This document shows, piece after piece, positions 44,042-52,320 of a stretch of 64,000 bases of DNA; the first letter of the stretch is position 1, and every line of letters starts with the position of its first letter. Source of the DNA: Parafrankia irregularis (GTDB lineage: Bacteria > Actinomycetota > Actinomycetes > Frankiales > Frankiaceae). The translations under genes and the position numbers were made by a program. Below the pieces are notes generated by a model. The model ran no database searches. It was not told the origin of the DNA and was given only the letters and a program-made list of their open reading frames with translations. The DNA is taken from positions 124,001-188,000 of the forward strand of contig NZ_FAOZ01000004.1 of NCBI RefSeq assembly GCF_001536285.1, given 5' to 3'.

Positions 44042-44659
44042 GTGACCGCTGCGGAAGCGTCCACCGGCCCGGCTCCCGGCCGCCCCCGCGACCGGGAGAT
44101 CGACCGGCGGATCCTCGCCGCGGCGACGCGGCTGTTCGGGCGGGTCGGCTGGTCGGGCTTCACCTTCGAAGCCGTCGCGCGTGAGGCGGGCGTCGGCAAG
44201 CCGTCCCTCTACCTGCGGTGGCAGACCAAGGAGCAGCTGCTCTCCGCGGCTCTGGCCGCGGGCATCGCCGACATCAGGGACATCGACACCGGCGAGCTGC
44301 GCGGTGATCTGCGTGAGCTCGGGCGCCAGCTCTCGGTGCTGCGGCTCGGCCCGGAGCGGCGCGCCGTGGAGCGGATGGGGCTCGAGGCGCGGGAGATCCC
44401 CGGGGTGGCGGAGCGCTGGGATCACCTGCGCGAGTCGCAGGTGCACGCCGCGCGGGCCATGGTGCACCGGGCGATCGACCGCGGTGAGCTACCGGCCAGG
44501 ACATCCGTGACGTTGTTCCTCGACACGTTCATCGGCGCGATCACGATGCACGCGACATCGACCCCCGAGCGACTGAAGCCGGAGGTCGCCGCCAAGATCG
44601 ACACCTATGTGGAAGACCTGATCGGGTTTCTGCTCGGCGCGCTCACCGCGCAGAGCTGA
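44042..44659 (+). CDS. TetR-family regulator of the adjacent catabolic genes
   Basis: A 205-residue repressor. The TetR helix-turn-helix (RRILAAATRLFGRVG, TFEAVAREAGVGKPSLYLRW, KEQLLSAAL) spans about residues 22-68; the C-terminal part (PGVAERWDHLRESQVH, FLDTFIGAITMH) is of the TetR C-terminal family with a helical ligand pocket. Start GTG 44042 has AAGGGG 5 bp upstream. It reads away from the ADP-forming acyl-CoA synthetase and towards the thiolase/hydratase fusion gene. The same operator occurs at both promoters, so it probably represses both, with a CoA ester or aromatic acid as inducer. The stop codon is within 14-bp tandem repeats. Confidence 0.9.
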   Translation: MTAAEASTGPAPGRPRDREIDRRILAAATRLFGRVGWSGFTFEAVAREAGVGKPSLYLRWQTKEQLLSAALAAGIADIRDIDTGELRGDLRELGRQLSVLRLGPERRAVERMGLEAREIPGVAERWDHLRESQVHAARAMVHRAIDRGELPARTSVTLFLDTFIGAITMHATSTPERLKPEVAAKIDTYVEDLIGFLLGALTAQS

Positions 44660-44700
44660 CCGCGCAGAGCTGACCGCGCACGGCCGACCGCGCACGGCCG
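44645..44700. repeat. Four 14-bp tandem repeats over the TetR stop codon
   Basis: ACCGCGCAGAGCTG twice (44645-44658, 44659-44672) and ACCGCGCACGGCCG twice (44673-44686, 44687-44700). The TetR stop TGA (44657-44659) lies in the junction of units 1 and 2. Confidence 0.93.
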
Positions 44701-44764
44701 AACGCTTCGGTCCGGGGGGCTCTCGGCCGGTTGGGACACGAACGGCCCGCGTGGCCTATTTTCA

Positions 44765-44782
44765 TACGTATGTCGTACGTAA
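44765..44782. promoter_or_regulatory. TetR operator, copy 2, over a start codon
   Basis: TACG-TATGT-CGTACGTAA, with the ATG of the fusion gene (44770-44772) inside its spacer. A TATTTT box at 44757-44762 would put the transcription start at or next to this ATG, so the mRNA may be leaderless and the bound repressor would block initiation directly. Confidence 0.7.
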
Positions 44783-47148
44783 GTGTCGGCCCCAGGACGC
44801 CCGTGATCGTGGGCGTCGGGCAGTCCTCGGAGCGGATCGGCGAGCCCGACTACCGCGGGATCTCGCCCGTCGGGCTCGCGACCCAGGCCGCGTGCCGGGC
44901 GCTGGCCGACGCGGGCGGCCCGGACGCGTCCCCGCTCCGCGGCGCGATCGACCTCGTGGCCGGGGTGCGCCAGTTCGACAACTCGTCACCCACGACGACA
45001 GCACCGCTGGGACGCCCGAACAACTTCCCGCGCGCGGTCGCGCGCCGTCTCGGCGCGGCGCCTCGCCGCGCGCTCCTGGACGTGGCCGGAGGCCACTCGC
45101 CGCAGCATCTGGTGAACGACATCGGCGCCATGGTGGCCACCGGCGAGGTCGACGTCGCGCTCCTCGTCGGCGCCGAAGCCATCTCGACGGTCAGACATCT
45201 CGTCGCCGGCGACGACCCGCCGGACTTCTCCGAGCAGGTCGACGGTGATCTCGAGGACCGCGGCCACGGCCGCAGAGGGCTGTTCTCCCGCTACCTCACC
45301 AGCCACGCGCTCGCGACGCCCGCTCACCAGTACGCGCTGTTCGAGGAGGCGCGCCGCGCCCGCCTCGGACTCGACCGCGCGAGCTACGCGCGCACCATGG
45401 GCGCGCTGTTCGCTCCGTTCTCGGCTGCCGCGGCGTGCCATTCGCATGCCTCCGCGCCGACGGCCCGGAGTGTCGACGAGCTCGCGACGCCGTCCGAACG
45501 CAACCGCCTCGTCGTCGAGCCGTACACCAGGGCACTGATGGCTCGCGAGAACGTCAACCAGGGCGCGGCCGTGCTGATCACTTCCATCGAGGCGGCCCGT
45601 CGGCTCGGGGTCCCGGAACACCGCTGGGTCTTCCTGCACGGCCACGCGGACCTGCGCGAGCGGGACCTGCTCGACCGCCAGGACCTCAGCCGGTTCCCGG
45701 CCGGGGTGGCGGCGGTCGAGCTCGCGCTCGAGATGGCCGGGATCACGCTGGCCGACCTGACCACCATCGACCTGTACAGCTGCTTCCCGATCGCGGTGTC
45801 GGCGATCTGCGACGAGCTGGGGCTCGCGCCGGACGACCCCCGCGGCCTGACCGTCACCGGCGGCCTGCCGTTCTTCGGCGGCGCGGGCAACAACTACGCG
45901 ATGCACGCGATCGCCACCACGGTCGAGCGGCTGCGCGTGGCCGGGCCCACCGCGTCCGGGCTGGTCGGCGCGAACGGCGGGATGCTGAGCAAGTACTCGG
46001 TCGGCGTCTACTCCCGCGTGCCGCGGCCGTGGGCGCCCGACCGCGCCGCCACCCGGCAGGACCAGCTGGACGCCGTGCCCGTGCCCGGCATCGCCCGCAA
46101 CGCCGAAGGCTGGGGCACCGTCGAGACCGGCACCCTCACCTACCATCGCGACGGCCGGCCTGACACCGGCATCGTCGTGGGCCGGCTTGACGACGGCCGC
46201 CGGTTCCTCGCGCTCGTGGCCGACGGCGACGACGATCTCACCGGACGGCTCGCCGCCGGCACCGCGATCGGTACCCGGGTCTACGCGCGTGCCCTGGGGG
46301 TCGGTAACCGGGTCGCGGTCTCGAGCGCCCGGATGGAGCGGCTCCTGCCGAGGCGTGTTCCCACGCTGCGTGGGAGCTACGAGTTCCTCGAAGTCCGGCG
46401 GGACGATCACGTTCTCGAGGTCGTGATCAACCGGCCTGAGCGGCGCAACGCGCTGCACCCGCCCGCGAACGACGAGCTCGAGGACGTCTTCGACGCGTAC
46501 TTCGCCGACCGCGACCTCTGGGTGGCGATCATCACCGGCGCCGGTGACACCGCGTTCAGCGCCGGGAGCGACATGATCTACCACGCGAGCGGGAACCCGA
46601 TGTGGGTACCGGTCAGCGGTTTCGGCGGCCTGACCCGGCGGGCCGGGATGAACAAGCCCGTCATCGCCGCCGTCAACGGCTTCGCCTTCGCCGGGGGCTT
46701 CGAGATCGTGCTGGCGTGCCACCTGGTCGTGGCGGACGAGCTGGCGCGGTTCGCGCTGAGTGAGGCCAAGGTCGGTCTGGCAGCCGGTGAGGGTGGCCTG
46801 GTCCGGCTGCCGCGGGCCGTCGGCCCGGCGCTCGCCAACGAGCTGGTCCTCACCGGCCGGCCGATCGGTGCCCAGGAGGCTCACAGCCGCGGGCTGGTCA
46901 ACCGGGTCGCCCCCGCCGGACAGGCGCTCCCGGCGGCCAGGGAGCTGGCGGCGCAGATCATCGCGTCGTCACCGACCTCGATCCGGGTCTCACTGGACGC
47001 AATGGCCGAGGCCGCCGCGTTCCCGGATCCGGTCGCGGCGGTCAGCGCCTACTCCCGGCCGATGGACGACCTGTTCACGAGCGAGGACTCCTACGAGGGC
47101 CGGATGGCCTTCGTCGAGAAACGCGCGCCTCGCTGGGTGAACCGGTGA
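44770..47148 (+). CDS. Fusion protein: thiolase-like domain + TLP1 C-terminal domain + enoyl-CoA hydratase
   Basis: A 792-residue protein. The first 440 residues are a thiolase-like type 1 protein (PVIVGVGQSSERIG start, NSxMAREN-like ALMARENVNQGAAVLI, GGLPFFGGAGNNYAMHAI, GANGGMLSKYSVG). Where true thiolases have the nucleophile Cys, it has GGHSPQ, so classical thiolysis is doubtful. A short beta-rich domain follows (about 450-545). The last 235 residues form a complete crotonase: FSAGSDM oxyanion segment, GGFEIVLACH and SEAKVGLAAGEGG, which keep both catalytic glutamates of enoyl-CoA hydratase. ATG 44770 fits a leaderless start; the open frame upstream to 44731 is not needed. It is the first gene of a rightward unit with the reductase and LLM genes. 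It probably performs coupled side-chain shortening of an aryl- or acyl-CoA. Confidence 0.82.
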   Translation: MSYVSVGPRTPVIVGVGQSSERIGEPDYRGISPVGLATQAACRALADAGGPDASPLRGAIDLVAGVRQFDNSSPTTTAPLGRPNNFPRAVARRLGAAPRRALLDVAGGHSPQHLVNDIGAMVATGEVDVALLVGAEAISTVRHLVAGDDPPDFSEQVDGDLEDRGHGRRGLFSRYLTSHALATPAHQYALFEEARRARLGLDRASYARTMGALFAPFSAAAACHSHASAPTARSVDELATPSERNRLVVEPYTRALMARENVNQGAAVLITSIEAARRLGVPEHRWVFLHGHADLRERDLLDRQDLSRFPAGVAAVELALEMAGITLADLTTIDLYSCFPIAVSAICDELGLAPDDPRGLTVTGGLPFFGGAGNNYAMHAIATTVERLRVAGPTASGLVGANGGMLSKYSVGVYSRVPRPWAPDRAATRQDQLDAVPVPGIARNAEGWGTVETGTLTYHRDGRPDTGIVVGRLDDGRRFLALVADGDDDLTGRLAAGTAIGTRVYARALGVGNRVAVSSARMERLLPRRVPTLRGSYEFLEVRRDDHVLEVVINRPERRNALHPPANDELEDVFDAYFADRDLWVAIITGAGDTAFSAGSDMIYHASGNPMWVPVSGFGGLTRRAGMNKPVIAAVNGFAFAGGFEIVLACHLVVADELARFALSEAKVGLAAGEGGLVRLPRAVGPALANELVLTGRPIGAQEAHSRGLVNRVAPAGQALPAARELAAQIIASSPTSIRVSLDAMAEAAAFPDPVAAVSAYSRPMDDLFTSEDSYEGRMAFVEKRAPRWVNR

Positions 47149-47209
47149 CGCGCGGCCGCATCACCGACGGGCACGCCAGACAGACACAGACGAGGAGCAG
47201 AGCAGAACC

Positions 47210-48256
47210 GTGACGAAGAACGAGGCCGCCCTGGCGAAAAGCTGGGTCGCGACCCGGCACGCCGCGCCGACGACCGCGCTTGAGCTGCGGGAGGTGGAGG
47301 TGCGGGAACCAGCTCCGGGCGAGGTCCGCATCAGGACTGAGGCGTTCTGCCTCGACTTCAACGACATCGACTCCATATACGGGCGCTGGGTGTTCAGGGC
47401 CGAGCCGCCTTTCGTCCCGGGCATGCTCGCCGCCGGCACCGTCGAGAGCGTCGGTCCGGGGGCGGATCATCTTCTCGGCGCACGAGTCGTCGGCTGTACG
47501 GCGAATGGCCAGGGCGGCTACGCGTCGACCGCTCTTCTGACGACCCGCACCATCCAGCTCATCCCGTCCTGGCTCACCGCCGCCGACGCGGCCGCGATGT
47601 ACTTCCCGTACCTGCTCAGCTGGCTGGCGCTGAAGGAACGCGCCCGCACGGCCGCAGGTGACGTCGTGCTGATCCATGCCGCGGCCGGTGGGATCGGTTC
47701 CGGTGCGGTGCAGCTCGCCAAGGCGTTCGGGGCCACCGTCATCGCCACGGCCGGTTCGGCGGAGAAGCTCGAACTGGCCCGCGAGCTCGGCGCGGACTAC
47801 GCCGTCAACTACGTGCAGGATGACTTCGTCGCCCAGGTCCTCGACGTCACCAACGGAAGAGGCGTCGACGTCGCGTTCGACACCGTCGGCGGGCAGACAA
47901 CGCTGGACACGTTCCGTGTCATGGCGTTCAACGGGCGCCACCTGATCATCGGCTATTCCGCGGACGCCGCCGCCGAGAAGGCCGGGGTGAATCTTCAGCC
48001 CAGCATCTACGGCAACTTCGACATCTGCGGTGTGTGCTTCATGGCCGTGGAGGACCCGCGCCCCTCCCGGGCGTTCGGAATGAACTTCATGTCGACGGCG
48101 AAGTGCATCGAGATCTGGAACAGCACACTTCAGCTGGTGCGAAAGGGGGTTGTCCGCCCGGTCGTCAGCCGGACCATCGAGCTCCCCGAGGTCCCCGAGT
48201 GGCTGGAGGCGATGGAGAACCGGCGCACCACAGGTCGCACCGTAGTAGCACTGTAG
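47210..48256 (+). CDS. NADPH:quinone oxidoreductase-like MDR enzyme
   Basis: A 348-residue medium-chain reductase without the catalytic zinc ligands. The N-terminal domain has FCLDFNDIDSIYGRW and PGMLAAGTVESVG; the Rossmann domain has IHAAAGGIGSGAVQLAKAFGA and DVAFDTVGG. It resembles crotonyl/enoyl reductase-like quinone reductases. Start GTG 47210, with GAGGAGC about 17 bp upstream. It lies 61 bp after the thiolase/hydratase fusion gene in the same direction and may reduce an enoyl-CoA of that pathway; this is context only. Confidence 0.87.
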   Translation: MTKNEAALAKSWVATRHAAPTTALELREVEVREPAPGEVRIRTEAFCLDFNDIDSIYGRWVFRAEPPFVPGMLAAGTVESVGPGADHLLGARVVGCTANGQGGYASTALLTTRTIQLIPSWLTAADAAAMYFPYLLSWLALKERARTAAGDVVLIHAAAGGIGSGAVQLAKAFGATVIATAGSAEKLELARELGADYAVNYVQDDFVAQVLDVTNGRGVDVAFDTVGGQTTLDTFRVMAFNGRHLIIGYSADAAAEKAGVNLQPSIYGNFDICGVCFMAVEDPRPSRAFGMNFMSTAKCIEIWNSTLQLVRKGVVRPVVSRTIELPEVPEWLEAMENRRTTGRTVVAL

Positions 48257-48307
48257 AGAACGGGCATCGCCATGCGTCCGGCGAACCACCGGCGGGAGGG
48301 AACATCG

Positions 48308-49315
48308 ATGAAGGTTGACGCGATCACCCAGTGCGATCTGGCTGATGCCGCCAGGATCGCGCTGCGCGCGGAGGAATGCGGATTCGACCGGATGATCTCC
48401 GCCGAGGTGGCGCACGACCCGTTCCTGCCCATGACGCTGGCGGCCGCGGCGACCACGAGGATCTCGCTGGGAACCGGTATCGCGGTGGCGTTCGCACGGA
48501 GCCCGATGACCGTCGCGGTCACGGCGGCGGACCTGCACCGCCAGTCCCACGGCCGGTTCGTGCTCGGGCTCGGCAGCCAGATCCGGCCGCACATCGTCCG
48601 GCGGTTCTCGATGCCCTGGTCCAGCCCGGCGGCGCGGATGCGGGAGTACGTACAGGCTCTTCGGGCGATCTGGGCCTCCTGGCAGACCGGCGGCCCACTG
48701 CGGTTCGAAGGCGAGTTCTACCAGCACACGCTGATGACCCCGATGTTCAACCATGGCCCCAGCGAGCACGGCGACCCGGAGATCTATCTCGCCGGCGTGG
48801 GACCGGCGATGACGGCGGTCGCCGGCGAGGTCGCCGACGGCTACCTCGCGCACGGGTTCACCACGCCGGCCTATCTGCGTGACGTCACGCTCGCCAACCT
48901 GCAGCGTGGGCTTGACCGGGCCGGGCGCTCCCGTGGCGGGATGGAGGTCAGCGTCCCGATCTTCACCGCGCTCGGGCATGATGACGCCGAGGTCACGGCC
49001 AGCGCCCGGGGTGCCCGCGCCACCATTGCCTTCTACGCCTCGACGCCTGCCTACCGGCCCGTGCTGGACCATCACGGCTGGGGCGAACTCGGCGAGGAGC
49101 TCACCCGGCTTTCCAAGCTCGGCGCGTGGGACAAGATGGGCGACGCCATCGACGACGAGGTCCTGGCCGCGTTCGCCATCGTCGGCGCGCCCGAGGATCT
49201 TCCGGGTGAGGTGGCCCGCCGCTACGGCGGGCTGGTCGACCGGGTACAGATCGGTCTGTCCGGCACCGTGCGTGACGACGAGCTCGGGGCGCTGGTGGAC
49301 GCACTGCGCGGCTGA
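48308..49315 (+). CDS. LLM-class F420-dependent oxidoreductase (TIGR03617-like)
   Basis: A 335-residue luciferase-like oxidoreductase. EECGFDRMISAEVAHDPF, SLGTGIAVAFARSPM and GRFVLGLGSQIRPHI are the F420-pocket segments; YLAGVGPAMTAVAGEVADGYLAHGF is the late signature. ATG 48308 has GGGAGGG upstream. It follows the MDR gene by 51 bp and closes the rightward unit. The substrate is unknown; a redox step on a CoA ester or hydroxyl intermediate is possible. Confidence 0.88.
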   Translation: MKVDAITQCDLADAARIALRAEECGFDRMISAEVAHDPFLPMTLAAAATTRISLGTGIAVAFARSPMTVAVTAADLHRQSHGRFVLGLGSQIRPHIVRRFSMPWSSPAARMREYVQALRAIWASWQTGGPLRFEGEFYQHTLMTPMFNHGPSEHGDPEIYLAGVGPAMTAVAGEVADGYLAHGFTTPAYLRDVTLANLQRGLDRAGRSRGGMEVSVPIFTALGHDDAEVTASARGARATIAFYASTPAYRPVLDHHGWGELGEELTRLSKLGAWDKMGDAIDDEVLAAFAIVGAPEDLPGEVARRYGGLVDRVQIGLSGTVRDDELGALVDALRG

Positions 49316-49328
49316 CCTGCTCAACGGC

Positions 49329-49364
49329 CGGATACCAGTCCGGATACCAGCTCGGATACCAGTT
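49329..49364. repeat. Three 12-bp tandem repeats after the LLM gene
   Basis: CGGATACCAGTC, CGGATACCAGCT and CGGATACCAGTT follow directly, starting 13 bp after the stop of the LLM gene. Non-coding. Confidence 0.9.
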
Positions 49365-49527
49365 CGATCCCGGTGCTCCGCGGGCGTCGGGAAGGGTGCC
49401 CGGAGCCTCGCCGCCGGTGGCGTCTGCCGTGGCGGATGGCGCGTTGCCACCCCGCCGGCCAGGTGGCTGGGTGCCGTCCCGGCCGGCCGGGTGGTGTGCG
49501 CGGAGCCTGCGCGCGGGCCGGGCCGCG

Positions 49528-50139
49528 TCAGACCGAGGTGATCTGCCTGGCGGCGGTGTAGCGGGCGGCGACGTCGGCCCAGTTGACGATGTCCCACAGG
49601 GCGGTCACGTAGTCGGCCTTGACGTTTTTGTACTGCAGGTACCAGGCGTGCTCCCAGGCGTCGAAGGCGAGCAGCGTGGTGTTGCCGATGCCGACGTTGC
49701 TCTGGTGGTCGTAGACCTGCTCGACGAGGAGACGTCCGGAAAGCTGGTCGTAGGCGAGGATGCCCCAGCCGGAGCCCTGGACGGTGGTGGTGACGGCGGT
49801 GAGCTGGGCCTTGAAGCTGTCGAAGGAGCCGAAGGACTCGGTGATGGCGTCGCCGAGGGCGCCGTCGGGCTTGTCGCCGCCGTCGGGGGAGAGGTTCTGC
49901 CAGTAGATCGAGTGCAGGATGTGGCCGGAGACGTTGAACGCGAGGGTCTTCTCCAGGCCGACGATGGCGCCGAAGTCGCCGGAGTCGCGGGCCTCGGCCA
50001 GCTTCTCCAGGGTCGTGTTCGCGCCGGCGACGTAGGTCGCGTGGTGCTTGTCGTGGTGCAGTTCGATGATCTGGCCGCTGATCGCCGGCTCCAGCGCGGC
50101 GTAGTCGTACTGCAGATCGGGCAGGGTGTAGACGCTCAC
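49528..50139 (-). CDS. Superoxide dismutase, Fe/Mn family
   Basis: A 203-residue cytosolic enzyme that dismutates superoxide. [15 protein letters not shown] start; metal ligands are in [20 protein letters not shown], and the Asp/His pair of [16 protein letters not shown] and GSGWGIL are also present. Choice of Fe or Mn cannot be settled by eye. Start GTG 50139 (reading MSVYTLPDL) has AAGGA upstream and gives the family's usual N-terminus; GTG 50154 would add five residues. Single gene, no operon. Confidence 0.95.
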   Translation of the reverse strand: MSVYTLPDLQYDYAALEPAISGQIIELHHDKHHATYVAGANTTLEKLAEARDSGDFGAIVGLEKTLAFNVSGHILHSIYWQNLSPDGGDKPDGALGDAITESFGSFDSFKAQLTAVTTTVQGSGWGILAYDQLSGRLLVEQVYDHQSNVGIGNTTLLAFDAWEHAWYLQYKNVKADYVTALWDIVNWADVAARYTAARQITSV

Positions 50140-50240
50140 CTGGTCGTCCTTCACTGGTTGGTGGTGGGTGTGTGGTTGGCGGCCCGCTGTGCGCGGACCG
50201 CGCCGTGGTGCGGTTCGTGGGCGAGTAGACGCCTCGCCGT

Positions 50241-50290
50241 CTCAGCCGCTCTCAGCCGTTTTCAGCCGTTCTCAGCTGCTCTCGGCCGGG
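50241..50290. repeat. Five 10-bp tandem repeats over a stop codon
   Basis: CTCAGCCGCT, CTCAGCCGTT, TTCAGCCGTT, CTCAGCTGCT and CTCGGCCGGG follow without gaps. The stop codon of the leftward hypothetical gene (50272-50274) is inside unit 4, so the last codons of that gene come from the repeat. Confidence 0.9.
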
Positions 50291-50604
50291 CCGGCTGGCC
50301 GGGCGGGACCGGCGGCGCCGGAGACGTACGTGCGCTGGATCGCGCGCAGGACGTCGCGGGTGGCCACGTCCGATCCGGAGCGGTCGGCGAGGTCGTTCAG
50401 GGCGATGCCGCACAGCGTCGCCAGCCCGAGCACGAGCTCGGCCATGGCCGCTGCCGGGTTGGTGCGCTGCGCGCCGTCGGCCATCACCCGCTGGACGCTC
50501 TCCCAGAAGAAGGCGGGGTCGTCGGCTGAGTCGGTGTACGCGGTCATGATCTCGATCGCCACCGGCAGGCACGCGGCCATCGGGTCGGTAGGGACGCTTC
50601 CCAC
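50272..50604 (-). CDS. Small helical hypothetical protein
   Basis: About 110 residues, start GTG 50604 (GGGGAG upstream) or ATG 50580. It reads as mostly helical and slightly hydrophobic: an IEIMTAYTDSADDPAFFWESV helix pair, then AAMAELVLGLATLCGIALNDLAD, ending in a Gly/Pro/Ala tail that overlaps tandem repeats. I do not recognise the family; it has the length and helix pattern of a stand-alone TetR-type C-terminal domain or a small regulator. Codon third positions are GC-rich over the whole frame. Upstream at 50630-50648 there is GCAACT-N7-AGTTGC, a possible operator. Confidence 0.55.
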   Translation of the reverse strand: MGSVPTDPMAACLPVAIEIMTAYTDSADDPAFFWESVQRVMADGAQRTNPAAAMAELVLGLATLCGIALNDLADRSGSDVATRDVLRAIQRTYVSGAAGPARPAGPAESS

Positions 50605-51171
50605 GGATCCTGCTCCCCTCGGTCGACCTGCAACTGAACAGTAGTTGCCTATGATTCGCAGCTGCAAACTAGAGGACTCAGTCGGGGGGTGTTGAGCCGG
50701 TCGCGCCCCGTGGAAACCACCACTTAGGGCGTATGCTTGCAAACTCGTGGTTACCGTCACGGCTCGCCATGTAGCCGGGATGTCTCACCGCGCAGCCGGC
50801 AGGATCAGCTCCGGCGAGAGCCGGAACCAGCGAACTCCGAAGCGGGCGAGGCGACAGCACGCGTGCGGGCCACAGGCCTCAGCACCCGTCCCGCACGCCG
50901 CCTACGCCGGGCAGGTCGCCCGTTATCGGGAAATCGATATTGAGAAGGTCCGTCCGGCCGAGGCCTCGCGTCGCGGCACGCCGGATGCGCTGGAAAGCCC
51001 AGCTGTGGTGCTGATGGCCGCCGGTGGAACCCTGGGCGACGAGATTCTCGGATTCCAGACGAACCCGGCGCGCGCGCATTTCGGTCATCCCACCTGGCTG
51101 TCACACTCACGGCACGCCGAGCTTCGTGGAGCCCGTCTCCTCGACGGCCGGGGTCGCAAAGGGGCGTGTCG
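50605..51171. other. Gene-free stretch of 567 bp with a small inverted repeat
   Basis: Divergent promoter region between the small hypothetical gene and the desaturase gene. It contains GCAACT-N7-AGTTGC (50630-50648) and several further GCAAACT/GCAACT words (near 50665 and 50738). The open frames crossing it on either strand have Arg/Ser-rich compositions typical of out-of-frame high-GC DNA, so I call no gene. Confidence 0.5.
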
Positions 51172-52320
51172 ATGTCCACGTTCATCGAGATCAGACCGGT
51201 GGGCACCCTCGCGGCGCCACCGGACCGGGCCCGCGGCTCCGAGCTGCTGACCCTCGTGCGGGACGCCGGGTATCTACAGCGCGACCCGAGGTACTACGCC
51301 GGGCGCATCGCCGCCGACCTGGCGCTGCTCGTCGGAGGGTGGGCCGCCTTCGTGCTGGTCGGCCGTTCGTGGTGGCAGGTGCTCGTCGCCGCCTGGCTGG
51401 GGATCGCGTTCACGCACATCGGTTTCCTCGGGCATGACGCGGGGCACCGCCAGGTGTTCCGCTCACGGCGCGGGAACGACGCCCTCGGCATTCTGGCCGC
51501 GAATCTCGCGATCGGGCTGAGTTTCGGCTGGTGGGTCGACAAGCATCGGCGCCACCACCTCAACCCGAATCATGTGGGGCTCGACCCGGATATCGACAAC
51601 AAGATGGTCTCGTTCTATCCGAAGCCGGCGCGGCAGCGCGGCCGGATTGCCCGACTGGTCGTCCGCCATCAGGTGGCGGTCATCTGCGTCGCCCTTCCCC
51701 TGCAGGCATTCGTGCTGCATGTGAAAAGCGTGCAGTTCCTGGTGCGGGGCGGCGGTCGTCATCGCGGGCCCGAGTTCCTCGCGCTGGCGCTGTTCGCGCT
51801 GGTGTACGCCGGACTCGTGGTGGCTGTGCTCGACCCGGTACACGCGGTCGTCTTCGTCCTGGTGCAGCAGGGTGTGTTCGGCACCTATTTCGCGCTGGTG
51901 GTCGCGCCGAACCACAAGGGCATGCCGATCGTCCACGGCAGCCCGCGGACGGACTTCGTGTGGCGGCAGGCGGCCACGGCGCGCAACGTCGACGGTGGGC
52001 GCGTGGTCGACTATCTGTTCGGCGGCCTCAACCACCAGATCGAGCACCACCTCTTCCCGAGCATGCCCCGCAGGTCGCTGCGCCGGGTGCGGCCGCTGGT
52101 GCGGGACTTCTGCCGGGCCAACGAGATTCCTTACACCCACACATCCCTGCTGGACACCTATCGGCAGGCGTTCGGCTACCTGCACCACGTCGCCCGCCTG
52201 GAGAACGTCGCCCGGCTGGAGAACGGCATGCCCGCCGATCAGCGGGCCGTGGCGGCGACGAGCTCGGCGAGGTCGAGTGCGTCTCCGCTCACCTCGGTCA
52301 GCCACTCGTCGCGGACGTAG
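51172..52320 (+). CDS. Membrane fatty-acid desaturase
   Basis: A 382-residue integral membrane di-iron desaturase that introduces a double bond into fatty acyl chains. The three His boxes are intact: GHDAGH (about residue 87), HRRHH (about 123) and HQIEHH (about 288), with four hydrophobic spans between them. The QIEHH box is typical of front-end or acyl-lipid desaturases. ATG 51172 is 7 bp from AAAGGGG; GTG 51166 is too close. The last 82 bp overlap the end of the convergent metallophosphoesterase gene, and the C-terminal tail after the LENVARLEN repeat is variable, so the true functional domain ends earlier. Confidence 0.9.
   Translation: MSTFIEIRPVGTLAAPPDRARGSELLTLVRDAGYLQRDPRYYAGRIAADLALLVGGWAAFVLVGRSWWQVLVAAWLGIAFTHIGFLGHDAGHRQVFRSRRGNDALGILAANLAIGLSFGWWVDKHRRHHLNPNHVGLDPDIDNKMVSFYPKPARQRGRIARLVVRHQVAVICVALPLQAFVLHVKSVQFLVRGGGRHRGPEFLALALFALVYAGLVVAVLDPVHAVVFVLVQQGVFGTYFALVVAPNHKGMPIVHGSPRTDFVWRQAATARNVDGGRVVDYLFGGLNHQIEHHLFPSMPRRSLRRVRPLVRDFCRANEIPYTHTSLLDTYRQAFGYLHHVARLENVARLENGMPADQRAVAATSSARSSASPLTSVSHSSRT

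Noticed and set aside
44986-46884. 632-codon minus-strand frame opposite the thiolase/hydratase fusion
   Set aside because: It is the complement of a gene with clear thiolase-like and crotonase motifs; long antisense frames are expected at this GC content.
47075-49597. 840-codon minus-strand frame opposite the MDR and LLM genes
   Set aside because: It spans two well-supported genes and an intergenic gap; composition is shadow-like with no domain.
50747-51250. Possible gene upstream of the desaturase
   Set aside because: Arg/Ser/Pro-rich, overlaps the desaturase start, and has no ribosome binding site or motif.
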